Assembly (NCBI RefSeq): GCF_028864635.1
Contig: NZ_CP104850.1
Location: 1,742,001 to 1,806,000 of the forward strand
DNA length: 64,000 nucleotides
From: Cloacibacterium sp. TD35
Lineage (GTDB): Bacteria > Bacteroidota > Bacteroidia > Flavobacteriales > Weeksellaceae
Direction of reading: 5' to 3'
A program made the translations under genes and the position numbers. The notes beneath the pieces are model-generated. The model searched no databases and was not told the origin of the DNA. It worked only from the letters and a program-made list of their open reading frames with translations. The first letter of the stretch is position 1. Every line of letters begins with the position of its first letter. Below are positions 9,231 to 17,605 of this stretch, one piece after another.

Positions 9231-11111
9231 ATGAGTGATAATCTACAGGTAAATTATTCGGAAGAAAACATACGAACGCTCGATTGGCAGGAACACATTC
9301 GTCTTCGTCCTGGTATGTACATTGGGAAACTAGGAGACGGTTCTTCTGCAGATGATGGGATTTATATTTTGTTAAAGGAAATCATTGATAATTCTATTGA
9401 TGAATTTCGTATGAAATCTGGAAAAAGAATCGAAATCAAATTAGATGAAGGTAAAGTTACCATTAGAGATTATGGTCGTGGTATTCCTTTAGGAAAAGTA
9501 GTAGATGCGGTTTCTAAAATGAATACAGGTGGTAAATATGACTCTAAAGCTTTCAAAAAATCTGTAGGTCTTAATGGTGTAGGTACCAAAGCGGTAAATG
9601 CACTTTCTGATTATTTTAAAGTGCGTTCCTTCCGTGATGGAAAAATGAAAGTGGCAGAGTTTTCTAAAGGAAACATCACCGAAAACCATCCTGAAACTGA
9701 TACTTCAGATAGAAACGGAACAGAGATTTCTTTCATTCCTGATTACAGTATTTTCACGCATTTTAAATTCAGAAAGGAGTACATCGAAAGAATGCTTCGC
9801 AATTACGCTTATCTGAATCCGGGGCTTAAAATAATCTTTAACGGAGAAACGTATTACTCAGAAAACGGATTAAAAGACCTGTTAGAAGAAGAGTTAGAGG
9901 GCGAAATTCTTTATCCAATCGTTCACTTGAATGATGAAGACATAGAACTCGCGATTACCCATTCTGATAAATCACAAACCGAAACCTATTTCTCTTTCGT
10001 AAACGGACAAAACACTACACAAGGTGGAACTCACCTTAATGCTTTCCGTGAAGCGTATGTAAAAACGATTAGAGAATTTTTTAATAAAAACTTTGAAGCG
10101 GCAGATATTAGAAAATCTATTATTGCAGCTATTTCAATTAATGTAGAAGAACCCGTTTTTGAATCACAGACCAAAACTAAATTGGGTTCTAACGATATCG
10201 GGCCAAATGGTCCTTCTGTAAGAACTTTTATAGTAGATTTCTTAAAAAATAAACTGGATAATTTCTTGCACAAAAATCCAGAAGTAGCCGAAGCGATTTT
10301 AAAGAAAATTATTATATCTGAAAGAGAAAGAAAAGAACTTTCAGGAATTCAGAAATTGGCGAGAGAAAGAGCGAAAAAAGTTTCGCTTCATAATAAAAAG
10401 CTGAGAGATTGTAGACAGCACTACAATGACCAAAAAGCGTCTAGAAAGTCAGAAACCATGATTTTTATTACCGAAGGTGATTCCGCTTCTGGTTCTATTA
10501 CCAAATCTAGAGATGTAGAAACTCAGGCAGTTTTTTCTTTAAGAGGGAAACCGCTCAATTGTTATGGTCTTACAAAAAGAGTGGTTTATGAAAACGAAGA
10601 ATTTAACCTCCTTCAAGCGGCTTTGAATATAGAAGATTCTTTAGAAGATTTACGTTATAATCATGTGATTATTGCAACAGATGCAGATGTTGACGGAATG
10701 CACATTAGATTATTGATGATAAGTTTCTTCCTGCAATTCTTTCCTGATTTAATTAAAAATGGACATTTGTACATTCTTCAAACGCCACTTTTTAGAGTAA
10801 GAAATAAAAAGGAAACAAGATATTGCTATTCTGATGCTGAAAGAATAAAAGCATTAAATGAACTAGGGAAAAATCCTGAAATTACAAGATTTAAAGGTCT
10901 TGGTGAGATTTCTCCTGATGAATTCAAAAATTTCATAGGAAAAGATATTCGCCTAGAACCAGTAGTGATTGGTAAGGATAGTACGATTAATGATTTGTTA
11001 GAATTTTACATGGGTAAAAATACTCCAGACAGACAAACTTTCATTTTAGAGAATCTGGTAGTAGAAGACCCGGATATTGATAAAAAAGAAGTTTTAGACG
11101 ACGCTTCATAA
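9231..11111 (+). CDS. parE: DNA topoisomerase IV subunit B
   Basis: This is the ATPase subunit of a type IIA topoisomerase that decatenates daughter chromosomes together with ParC. It has 626 residues. The GHKL ATP site shows Glu50/Asn54 ([10 protein letters not shown]), DYGRGIP at 80-86 and [14 protein letters not shown] near 113-126. The transducer domain follows. The TOPRIM domain begins with EGDSASGS near residue 413 and has DADVDG near 484. Pairing with parC three genes on, and the QHI-type start seen in Bacteroidota ParE, favour ParE over GyrB. A small membrane-protein gene sits between parE and parC with short gaps, so the three are probably one transcript. Confidence 0.93.
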   Translation: MSDNLQVNYSEENIRTLDWQEHIRLRPGMYIGKLGDGSSADDGIYILLKEIIDNSIDEFRMKSGKRIEIKLDEGKVTIRDYGRGIPLGKVVDAVSKMNTGGKYDSKAFKKSVGLNGVGTKAVNALSDYFKVRSFRDGKMKVAEFSKGNITENHPETDTSDRNGTEISFIPDYSIFTHFKFRKEYIERMLRNYAYLNPGLKIIFNGETYYSENGLKDLLEEELEGEILYPIVHLNDEDIELAITHSDKSQTETYFSFVNGQNTTQGGTHLNAFREAYVKTIREFFNKNFEAADIRKSIIAAISINVEEPVFESQTKTKLGSNDIGPNGPSVRTFIVDFLKNKLDNFLHKNPEVAEAILKKIIISERERKELSGIQKLARERAKKVSLHNKKLRDCRQHYNDQKASRKSETMIFITEGDSASGSITKSRDVETQAVFSLRGKPLNCYGLTKRVVYENEEFNLLQAALNIEDSLEDLRYNHVIIATDADVDGMHIRLLMISFFLQFFPDLIKNGHLYILQTPLFRVRNKKETRYCYSDAERIKALNELGKNPEITRFKGLGEISPDEFKNFIGKDIRLEPVVIGKDSTINDLLEFYMGKNTPDRQTFILENLVVEDPDIDKKEVLDDAS

Positions 11112-11139
11112 AAAAGCTATTACAAAAAAAAACTAACCA

Positions 11140-11640
11140 ATGAGATTAAGTAATAGAAGTAGAGTGCCAATCTACAATTTTGTTCTCACATTGATTAATA
11201 TGTTTATCATAATAGGATTTGCAGCTTTTATTTTAGAAAAAACAAGATTAGCCATGTTTGGCAATGAAAGTTTTTTATTTATTATTATTCCTATTTTGAT
11301 GCTTATTCTTTTTTGGGTAAGAGGAAGACAAATTTTTGAATATGATAGTGATGGAGAAGCCGTCAATTTTAAAAATAAAAATATTATTCCTTTTCTAAGT
11401 AAAGAAATAAGAGATGAGTTTCCTAAATATAAAATTCTATCTTACGAAGTGGTAAATGCTTACATATTCAAGAGATTATACGTAAGAATCAAAAGCCGTA
11501 AGGAGCCTCATCATGCAATTATTTTGAAATATGATATATCCTATCTTAGAAATAAAGAAGTTAATGATTTAAGATTTTCTTTGAAAAAGATAGTAAAAGC
11601 CAATAAAGAAGCAAACATAGAAGGAAAAACGCAACGTTAA
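11140..11640 (+). CDS. Small membrane protein between parE and parC
   Basis: Family not recognised. It has 166 residues, with two hydrophobic segments at about 12-33 and 43-59 separated by a short loop, then a basic cytosolic C-terminal domain of about 100 residues with alternating beta and helix character. The second segment ends in WVRGRQ, which fits positive-inside topology with the C-terminus in the cytosol. It starts 28 bp after parE and its stop is 2 bp before the parC start codon, so translational coupling with parC is likely. This position suggests co-expression with topoisomerase IV, but no link in function can be shown from the sequence. Confidence 0.8.
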   Translation: MRLSNRSRVPIYNFVLTLINMFIIIGFAAFILEKTRLAMFGNESFLFIIIPILMLILFWVRGRQIFEYDSDGEAVNFKNKNIIPFLSKEIRDEFPKYKILSYEVVNAYIFKRLYVRIKSRKEPHHAIILKYDISYLRNKEVNDLRFSLKKIVKANKEANIEGKTQR

Positions 11641-11642
11641 TA

Positions 11643-14243
11643 ATGGAAGAACACGAGCACAAGGAAGAATCCTTAAAAAAAGTATCAGGTTTATATAAAG
11701 ATTGGTTTCTAGATTACGCATCATACGTAATTTTAGACAGAGCCATTCCGTCTATTTATGATGGTTTTAAACCAGTACAGCGTAGAATTATGCATTCTAT
11801 GCGTGAATTAGAAGACGGTAGATATAATAAGGTTGCCAATATTGTAGGAAATACCATGAAATATCACCCTCATGGTGATGCTTCTATTACTGATGCGATG
11901 GTGCAAATTGGCCAAAAAGAATTACTTATTGATACACAAGGAAACTGGGGGAATATTTACACCGGAGATTCTGCTGCTGCTGCCAGATATATTGAAGCAA
12001 GATTGACTCCTTTTGCGTTAGAAGTGGTTTTCAACCCGAAAACTACAGAATGGAGCAAATCTTATGACGGTAGAAATAATGAACCAATTGACTTACCCGT
12101 AAAGTTTCCTTTGCTTTTGGCACAAGGTGTAGAAGGAATTGGGGTAGGACTTTCTACAAAAATTATGCCTCATAATTTTAATGAATTGTTAAGTGCTTCT
12201 GTTGCTTATTTGAAAGGCAAAAAATTTGAACTTTATCCAGATTTTCAAACGGGAGGTTTACTAGATGTAAGCAATTATAATGATGGTCAACGTGGAGGAA
12301 AACTTCGTACTAGAGCCAGAATTATTCAAAAAGATAAAAATACGCTTTGTGTTACCGAGCTTCCTTTTTCTAAAAATACGAGTGATTTAATAGATTCTGT
12401 AATCAAAGCCAACGAAAAAGGGAAAATCAAAATCAAAAAAATAGAAGACAATACTTCTGATAAGGTAGAAATTAATATTCATTTAGCCAATGACGTTTCT
12501 CCAGATAAAACCATAGACGCGTTATATGCTTTTACCGATTGCGAAGTTTCTATTTCACCAAATGCGTGTGTTATTGTAGGCGATAAACCAGAGTTTCTTT
12601 CGGTTTCTGAAATTCTCAGAAGAAATACTGACCACACCGTTTCTTTGCTCAAAAAAGAATTAGAAATAGAACTCCACGAACTCGAAGAAAAGTGGCATTT
12701 TGCAAGTTTAGAAAGAATCTTCATTGAGAATGAAATTTATCAAGAAATAAAAGGTAAAAATTCTAAAGAAGAAGTATATGCTGCGATTGATAAAGCACTG
12801 AAACCATTCATTAAAAAGCTAATGAGAGAAGTTACGGTAGAAGATATCATCAAGCTGACGGAGCTTCCTTTCATGAGAATTTCTCGTTATGACAGAGATA
12901 AAGCCGAAGAAAATATCCTCGCTCTAGAAGGTAAAATGGAACAGGTGAAACATCACTTGGCGAATTTAATTGCTTATGCTATTGATTATTTCACCAATAT
13001 TCAGAAAAAATACGGAAAAGACAAGGAACGTAAAACGGAACTGAGAGTTTTTGATAATATTGACGCTACCAAAGTAGTTTTAGCCAACGAAAAATTCTAT
13101 GTCAATAGAGAAGAAGGTTTCATAGGAACTTCGCTTAAAAAAGACGAATACGTTTTCGATTGTTCTGATATTGATGACATCATCACCTTCCAAAGTGACG
13201 GAACGATGAAAGTGGTAAAAGTAGAAGCTAAAACTTTTATCGGAAAAAATATTGTACACGTTGGCGTTTTCAAAAAAGGAGACAAACGTACTGTTTACAA
13301 CATGATTTATCGTGAAGGAAAAGAAGGACCTTACTACATGAAACGTTTTTCTGTAACGGGTGTTACCAGAAATACAGACTACAAATTGGCTTCGGATAAA
13401 AAGGGTTCAGAAATGTTGTACTTCTCTGCCAATCCTAATGGTGAAGCAGAAACTGTAACCGTTTTATTGAAACCAAATTCTAGAGTTAGAAAAAATAAAA
13501 TTGAGATTGATTTCTCAGAATTGGCGATTAAAGGAAGAGATTCCAGAGGAAATCTCGTAACCAAATACGCTGTGAAGAAAGTTGACCTAAAAGAAGAAGG
13601 CGTTTCTACTTTGGCTCCAAGAAAAATTTGGTTTGATGATACGATTCGTAGGCTCAATGCAGACGGAAGAGGTACATTATTAGGCAGTTTCAAAGGAGAT
13701 GATAAGATATTAACCGTAAATCAAAATGGTGAAGCCAAATTGGTGACTTTTGACTTATTAAACCGTTTTGATGACGAATATTTAATTCTTGAAAAATGGA
13801 AGCCTGAACAACCGATTACATGTATCTATTTTGATGGTGAAAAAGGTATCTATTTTATCAAACGTTTCTTGCTGGAAAATACCACGAATGTTCAGCATTT
13901 TATGCCAAGTGAACATGTGAAATCTTTCTTAGAATTTGTGGGAACTTCTGATGGTTGTACTGCGGAAATTATCTTCCCGAAAGATAAATCAGGCAAAGAA
14001 AAAGAGCCAGAAATCATCAATATTGACGAATTTATTGCTGTAAAAGGTATTAAAGCCATCGGAAATCAGTTTATCAAAGAAAAAGTAAAATCTATTAACA
14101 TTACCATTCCAGAACCAGCTGAAGAAGAACAAGAGTCAGAAGATTCTGCCAATGAAGAGATTGATACTGATTCTGACGTTAATGAAATTCCAGAAGAAGG
14201 TCAAATTGGGGATTTATTCTCAATTGATGAAAATAATGAATAA
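11643..14243 (+). CDS. parC: DNA topoisomerase IV subunit A
   Basis: This is the DNA-cleaving subunit of topoisomerase IV. It has 866 residues. The winged-helix core carries YHPHGDASITD at residues 74-84 and the catalytic tyrosine Tyr116 in AAAARYIEARLT. The position matching the quinolone-sensitive serine of E. coli GyrA/ParC is Ala80 here. A coiled-coil tower follows near 330-440, then a C-terminal beta-propeller-like domain, and the last 50 residues are highly acidic (EEEQESEDSANEE). The gene starts 2 bp after the membrane-protein gene and is followed 10 bp later by a rhomboid protease gene. Confidence 0.93.
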   Translation: MEEHEHKEESLKKVSGLYKDWFLDYASYVILDRAIPSIYDGFKPVQRRIMHSMRELEDGRYNKVANIVGNTMKYHPHGDASITDAMVQIGQKELLIDTQGNWGNIYTGDSAAAARYIEARLTPFALEVVFNPKTTEWSKSYDGRNNEPIDLPVKFPLLLAQGVEGIGVGLSTKIMPHNFNELLSASVAYLKGKKFELYPDFQTGGLLDVSNYNDGQRGGKLRTRARIIQKDKNTLCVTELPFSKNTSDLIDSVIKANEKGKIKIKKIEDNTSDKVEINIHLANDVSPDKTIDALYAFTDCEVSISPNACVIVGDKPEFLSVSEILRRNTDHTVSLLKKELEIELHELEEKWHFASLERIFIENEIYQEIKGKNSKEEVYAAIDKALKPFIKKLMREVTVEDIIKLTELPFMRISRYDRDKAEENILALEGKMEQVKHHLANLIAYAIDYFTNIQKKYGKDKERKTELRVFDNIDATKVVLANEKFYVNREEGFIGTSLKKDEYVFDCSDIDDIITFQSDGTMKVVKVEAKTFIGKNIVHVGVFKKGDKRTVYNMIYREGKEGPYYMKRFSVTGVTRNTDYKLASDKKGSEMLYFSANPNGEAETVTVLLKPNSRVRKNKIEIDFSELAIKGRDSRGNLVTKYAVKKVDLKEEGVSTLAPRKIWFDDTIRRLNADGRGTLLGSFKGDDKILTVNQNGEAKLVTFDLLNRFDDEYLILEKWKPEQPITCIYFDGEKGIYFIKRFLLENTTNVQHFMPSEHVKSFLEFVGTSDGCTAEIIFPKDKSGKEKEPEIINIDEFIAVKGIKAIGNQFIKEKVKSINITIPEPAEEEQESEDSANEEIDTDSDVNEIPEEGQIGDLFSIDENNE

Positions 14244-14253
14244 TTAAAAAAGC

Positions 14254-14895
14254 ATGCATCCAATATTATTAATAATCATTGCTATTACTGTAGTCATCAG
14301 TATTATGGGATTCCAGAAAATCCATATTTTTGAAAAATATAAATTCAACGTTTCGGCGATACAATACAGAAAAGAATACATCAGACTTCTTTCTGCAGGA
14401 TTTCTTCATGCAGATTGGGGACATTTGTTTTTCAATATGTTAACATTGTATTTCTTTGCACCAGTTGTGTTATATGTGTATGGAGTTTCAGGGTTTTTGT
14501 TGGTATATTTAGGCTCAATTGTTATTGGGAATTTATTTTCTCTGTATTTGTATAAAAGACAAAGCTGGTATTCGGCGATTGGAGCCAGTGGAGGCGTTTC
14601 AGGGATTTTATTTGCGGCAGTAGCTTATGCACCGAACCAAATTGAAGTAAATTTCTTACCAGGTTATATTTTTGGAGCTTTGTATTTTGGGTATTCCGTT
14701 TACATGATGCTTAATCCAAGACCGCATGATAATATTGGTCACGCTGCTCATTTAGGTGGCGCTGCTTTTGGATTGGTTTATGCAGTTGCACTAGAGCCAG
14801 AAATTGCCATGAATAATGCAGTTTATTTACTGATTATGTCACTTCCTTTGATTTACATGAGCTACCAAGTTTTTGTAAAGAAGAAAATAGGGTAG
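14254..14895 (+). CDS. Rhomboid family intramembrane serine protease
   Basis: This 213-residue membrane protein has about six hydrophobic segments. The rhomboid active site is complete: HLFFN with His57 and Asn61, the nucleophile Ser112 in GASGGVSG, and the partner His166 in GHAAHLGGA. Such enzymes cut transmembrane segments of substrate proteins within the membrane; the substrate is unknown. The gene lies 10 bp downstream of parC and ends at a clear terminator, so it is the last gene of the topoisomerase IV unit. Confidence 0.92.
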   Translation: MHPILLIIIAITVVISIMGFQKIHIFEKYKFNVSAIQYRKEYIRLLSAGFLHADWGHLFFNMLTLYFFAPVVLYVYGVSGFLLVYLGSIVIGNLFSLYLYKRQSWYSAIGASGGVSGILFAAVAYAPNQIEVNFLPGYIFGALYFGYSVYMMLNPRPHDNIGHAAHLGGAAFGLVYAVALEPEIAMNNAVYLLIMSLPLIYMSYQVFVKKKIG

Positions 14896-14919
14896 CTTTT
14901 ATTTTCAATTTAATATATG

Positions 14920-14948
14920 AAGCTCCTCAAAAAAATTGAGGAGCTTTT
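14920..14948 (+). terminator. Rho-independent terminator after the rhomboid gene
   Basis: AAGCTCCTCAA and TTGAGGAGCTT form an 11-bp stem around five A residues, followed by TT. Confidence 0.8.
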
Positions 14949-15000
14949 AGAATCTTTTTGAGTAAACACAGTTTCATATCTAATATTTTGGGAAAAACCT

Positions 15001-15039
15001 TTAGCACAAAATATTACATAAAAAATTATTTTTTTTCAT
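15001..15039 (-). pseudogene. Remnant start of a fifth small lipoprotein gene
   Basis: Downstream of the last tail copy there is an ATG placed as in the other cassettes (4 bp after the tail stop, compared with 5 bp elsewhere). It is followed by codons for MKKNNF and a stop after 12 codons. It looks like the leftover start of another cassette whose body has been lost. Too short to be functional. Confidence 0.4.
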
Positions 15040-15043
15040 AATT

Positions 15044-15202
15044 TTAATTTACAGTTATAATTTCTTTCCATCCAAAGGTTTCACCTATAGTACCGCCAAG
15101 ATGTAGCCCATCTCCTCTGGGTTTGTCAGGGATTGCGCTGTCATCAGTAGAATTGCCGTTATAATCATTTAGTCCTCTGGTGCCAGATTCCCATCCTGTT
15201 TT
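15044..15202 (-). pseudogene. Orphan 3' copy of the large lipoprotein gene (tail copy 4)
   Basis: About 159 bp almost identical to the last 53 codons of the gene at 17606-19462, up to the same VN-stop end. There is no in-frame start codon. It begins within the last bases of the small lipoprotein gene at 15201. The frame is intact here (…GWESGTRGLNDYNG…). Confidence 0.85.
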
Positions 15203-15704
15203 ACTTTACTTTTATATACCGTAAATAATCCCCTTCCATATATTTCATATTATTTTCTTTAGTTGCAGGAACAAAAGGCATATATACATATAAAGCCAAT
15301 ATACTGTCTTTTTTACGGTAATAAATGCTTATACCCCCACCCTCATTAAAATACGGTCTAGTTGATACACTTAGATCCATAGTAGGATAATTTTCTTTAA
15401 AGTTATTTATGTAGAATAATTTATTTTTAACCTTTTTTCCGTTTAATTTTCTTGTGTCTATATCAATATAATCATTCGCAGTAATAGTAGTATCAGGATG
15501 TATTTCAATAATTATTGATTTACTATTGGGAAGATTAAATCTTTTTTTACTGATAGAATCTAATCCATATTTGCCAACTAATTTAGAGAAAGGAAACTCT
15601 TTATTACGGTCAAGTATAATAAAATTATCATCCAAAACTATAGGAGAACTATGACCACCGCAAGAATAGAAAATAACAAAAAGTAAAATAATTAAATTTT
15701 TCAT
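15201..15704 (-). CDS. Small lipoprotein of the tandem array (copy D), putative immunity protein
   Basis: This 167-residue protein has a type II signal peptide with the likely acylated Cys15 (IFYSCGG; Phe and Tyr before Ser make the lipobox unusual). The first 56 residues are identical to copy C, after which the two diverge. The shared family motifs are YYRKKDS near residue 127 and the C-terminal GDYLRYIKVK. The gene starts 5 bp after tail copy 3 and ends overlapping tail copy 4. Lipid anchoring places it in the envelope. By position, directly behind a large lipoprotein that may be a toxin, an immunity role is inferred; the family is not recognised. Confidence 0.8.
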   Translation of the reverse strand: MKNLIILLFVIFYSCGGHSSPIVLDDNFIILDRNKEFPFSKLVGKYGLDSISKKRFNLPNSKSIIIEIHPDTTITANDYIDIDTRKLNGKKVKNKLFYINNFKENYPTMDLSVSTRPYFNEGGGISIYYRKKDSILALYVYMPFVPATKENNMKYMEGDYLRYIKVK

Positions 15705-15709
15705 AATTT

Positions 15710-15853
15710 TTAATTTACAGTTATAATTTCTTTCCAGCCAAAGGTTTCACCTATAGTGCCGCCAAGATGTAGCCCATCTCCTCTGGGTTTGTCAGGGATT
15801 GCGCTGTCATCAGTAGAATTGCCGTTATAATCATTTAGTCGCCTTCCTGTTTT
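15710..15853 (-). pseudogene. Orphan 3' copy of the large lipoprotein gene (tail copy 3)
   Basis: Near-identical to the 3' end of the gene at 17606-19462 but with an in-frame 15-bp deletion near its upstream end, where the other copies encode WQSGT. No start codon. The part from 15710 to 15840 is identical to tail copy 2. Confidence 0.85.
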
Positions 15854-16346
15854 ACTTTACTTTTATATATCTAAGATAATCCCCTTCTCTATATTTATAA
15901 TTATTTTCTTTTGTACCAGGAATAAAGGGCATATATAAGTATAAAGCCAAAACACTGTCTTTTTTGCGGTAATAAATATCAAGCCCACCCCCTCCATTAA
16001 ATTTCTCATTTATTGTTCTCAAATTAAGGAATGATTCTTTAAAATTATTAGTATAAGCTAACCTTCCTTTAAACTTTTTCAAAAGCAAACTATCAGTTTT
16101 ATAATCTAAATAATTTTCAGCTATAAAAGAAGAGTCAGAATGTACTTCGATAATTATTGGCTTAGTAATGGGAATGTCAAATCTTTTTTTACTGATAGAA
16201 TCTAATCCATATTTGCCAACTAATTTAGAGAAAGGAAACTCTTTATTACGGTCAAGTATAATAAAATTATCATCCAAAACTATAGGAGAACTATGACCAC
16301 CGCAAGAATAGAAAATAACAAAAAGTAAAATAATTAAATTTTTCAT
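15852..16346 (-). CDS. Small lipoprotein of the tandem array (copy C), putative immunity protein
   Basis: It has 164 residues with a lipoprotein signal peptide and Cys15. The N-terminal third is identical to copy D, and the middle (about residues 57-120) is different. The Gly-rich GGGGLDIYYRKKDS segment and the GDYLRYIKVK end return to the family consensus. This pattern of identical start, variable middle and conserved end points to gene conversion or recombination among the copies. It starts 5 bp after tail copy 2 in the usual cassette spacing. Role inferred from context only. Confidence 0.8.
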   Translation of the reverse strand: MKNLIILLFVIFYSCGGHSSPIVLDDNFIILDRNKEFPFSKLVGKYGLDSISKKRFDIPITKPIIIEVHSDSSFIAENYLDYKTDSLLLKKFKGRLAYTNNFKESFLNLRTINEKFNGGGGLDIYYRKKDSVLALYLYMPFIPGTKENNYKYREGDYLRYIKVK

Positions 16347-16351
16347 AATTT

Positions 16352-16510
16352 TTAATTTACAGTTATAATTTCTTTCCAGCCAAAGGTTTCACCTATAGTG
16401 CCGCCAAGATGTAGCCCATCTCCTCTGGGTTTGTCAGGGATTGCGCTGTCATCAGTAGAATTGCCGTTATAATCATTTAGTCCTCAGGTACCAGATTGCA
16501 AGCCTGTTTT
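16352..16510 (-). pseudogene. Orphan 3' copy of the large lipoprotein gene (tail copy 2)
   Basis: Near-identical to the 3' end of the large gene but with an in-frame TGA where the parent has an Arg codon (after GLQSGT). It therefore cannot encode the tail even if translated. This shows that the copies are decaying and not under coding selection. Confidence 0.85.
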
Positions 16511-16967
16511 ACTTTACTTTTATATACCGTAAATAATCTCCGTGTTCCTGTCCTTTTAATGGGGGCGTATATACATAAAGGGTAATTACGCTATCCTTTT
16601 TTCTGTAATATAATTCAATTCCCCCACCTTTATTTAGTTTATAGCAACTCATATAAATCCTTTTATCATCATTCGCATAAAAAAGTGTACTCTCCAATTT
16701 TTTATTGCTAATGAGCCAAGTTTTGGCATCAACATAATTATTTGCAATAAGTTTTTTATCAGGTTGAATTTCTAAAGTTAAATCTATTTCTTTCGGAATT
16801 TTATATCTTTTTTTAGAATCGTTATCAAGTTTATAAAATCCAATTATTTTCTCAAAAGGTAACCCCGAATATCCTCTATCTTCAAAATTTTCATTAAAAG
16901 CTGCTTTTGGTCCATCTTGGCAACTTAATAGACTTAATAATAAGGATAATAAAATAATATTTTTCAT
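16509..16967 (-). CDS. Small lipoprotein of the tandem array (copy B), putative immunity protein
   Basis: It has 152 residues with the lipobox LLSC (Cys16). It is closest to copy A in the N-terminal segment CQDGPKAAFN and in the end PPLKGQEHGDYLRYIKVK. The central part, including LPFEKIIGFYKLDNDSKKR, follows the family pattern. I chose the ATG at 16967 because it gives a standard signal peptide and the 5-bp spacing to the preceding tail stop seen in every cassette; an earlier in-frame start would reach back into the tail copy. Confidence 0.8.
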   Translation of the reverse strand: MKNIILLSLLLSLLSCQDGPKAAFNENFEDRGYSGLPFEKIIGFYKLDNDSKKRYKIPKEIDLTLEIQPDKKLIANNYVDAKTWLISNKKLESTLFYANDDKRIYMSCYKLNKGGGIELYYRKKDSVITLYVYTPPLKGQEHGDYLRYIKVK

Positions 16968-16972
16968 AATTT

Positions 16973-17131
16973 TTAATTTACAGTTATAATTTCTTTCCAA
17001 CCAAATGTTTCACCTATAGTACCGCCAAGATGTAGCCCATCTCCTCTGGGTTTGTCAGGGATTACGCTGTCATCGGTAGAATTGCCGTTATAATCATTTA
17101 GTCCTCTGGTACCAGATTGCCATCCTGTTTT
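16973..17131 (-). pseudogene. Orphan 3' copy of the large lipoprotein gene (tail copy 1)
   Basis: About 159 bp near-identical to the parent 3' end at 17606-17765. The reading frame is intact (GWQSGTRGLNDYNG…ITVN-stop) but lacks a start codon. It joins directly to the end of copy A at 17130. Confidence 0.85.
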
Positions 17132-17600
17132 ACTTTACTTTTATATACCGTAAATAATCTCCGTGTTCTTGACCTTTTAGTGGATGAGTATATACATATA
17201 ATACAATTGCACTATCCTTTTTTCTATAATACAGATTTATTACTCCCCCATCATTTAACTCTGGGCAACCAATATTTGTTCCTATTTTGTCACTATAATA
17301 ATAATAATAATAAGAAAATTTCATTTTTTCATTTTTCAGTTTCCAAGTTTTTACATCTAAATATTTGTTTGCAATAATTTTTTTATTTTTTTGTATGTCT
17401 AACATTATAAATCCTTTATCAGAAATGTTATACCTTTTTTTAGAATCATTATCTAAAACATATTTCCCTACTAGTTTTTCAATAGGTATTTTCATTGTTA
17501 GAGCTATAGGAACAAACTCGTCATTAAAAGCTGCTTTTGGTCCATCTTGGCAATTTAATAAGCTTAATAGTAAAAACAACAATAAAATAATATTTTTCAT
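17130..17600 (-). CDS. Small lipoprotein of the tandem array (copy A), putative immunity protein
   Basis: This is the first cassette behind the large lipoprotein gene, starting 5 bp after its stop codon, so translational coupling is likely. It has 156 residues with lipobox LLNC (Cys17). The family core IEKLVGKYVLDNDSKKRY, the ANKYLD segment, INLYYRKKDS and the GDYLRYIKVK end are all present. Six consecutive TAT codons (17295-17312) give a poly-Tyr run not present in the other copies. If the large protein is a toxin, this is its cognate immunity protein by position; that is inference. Confidence 0.82.
   Translation of the reverse strand: MKNIILLLFLLLSLLNCQDGPKAAFNDEFVPIALTMKIPIEKLVGKYVLDNDSKKRYNISDKGFIMLDIQKNKKIIANKYLDVKTWKLKNEKMKFSYYYYYYSDKIGTNIGCPELNDGGVINLYYRKKDSAIVLYVYTHPLKGQEHGDYLRYIKVK
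17295..17312 (-). repeat. (TAT)6 trinucleotide repeat inside copy A
   Basis: Six perfect TAT codons encode Tyr6. Unit changes would alter the protein by whole residues without a frameshift. Confidence 0.85.
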
Positions 17601-17605
17601 AATTT

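Noticed and set aside
15044-17131. Tail copies as real small toxin genes
   Set aside because: No in-frame start codon; copy 2 has a stop and copy 3 a deletion. They are better read as untranslated remnants.
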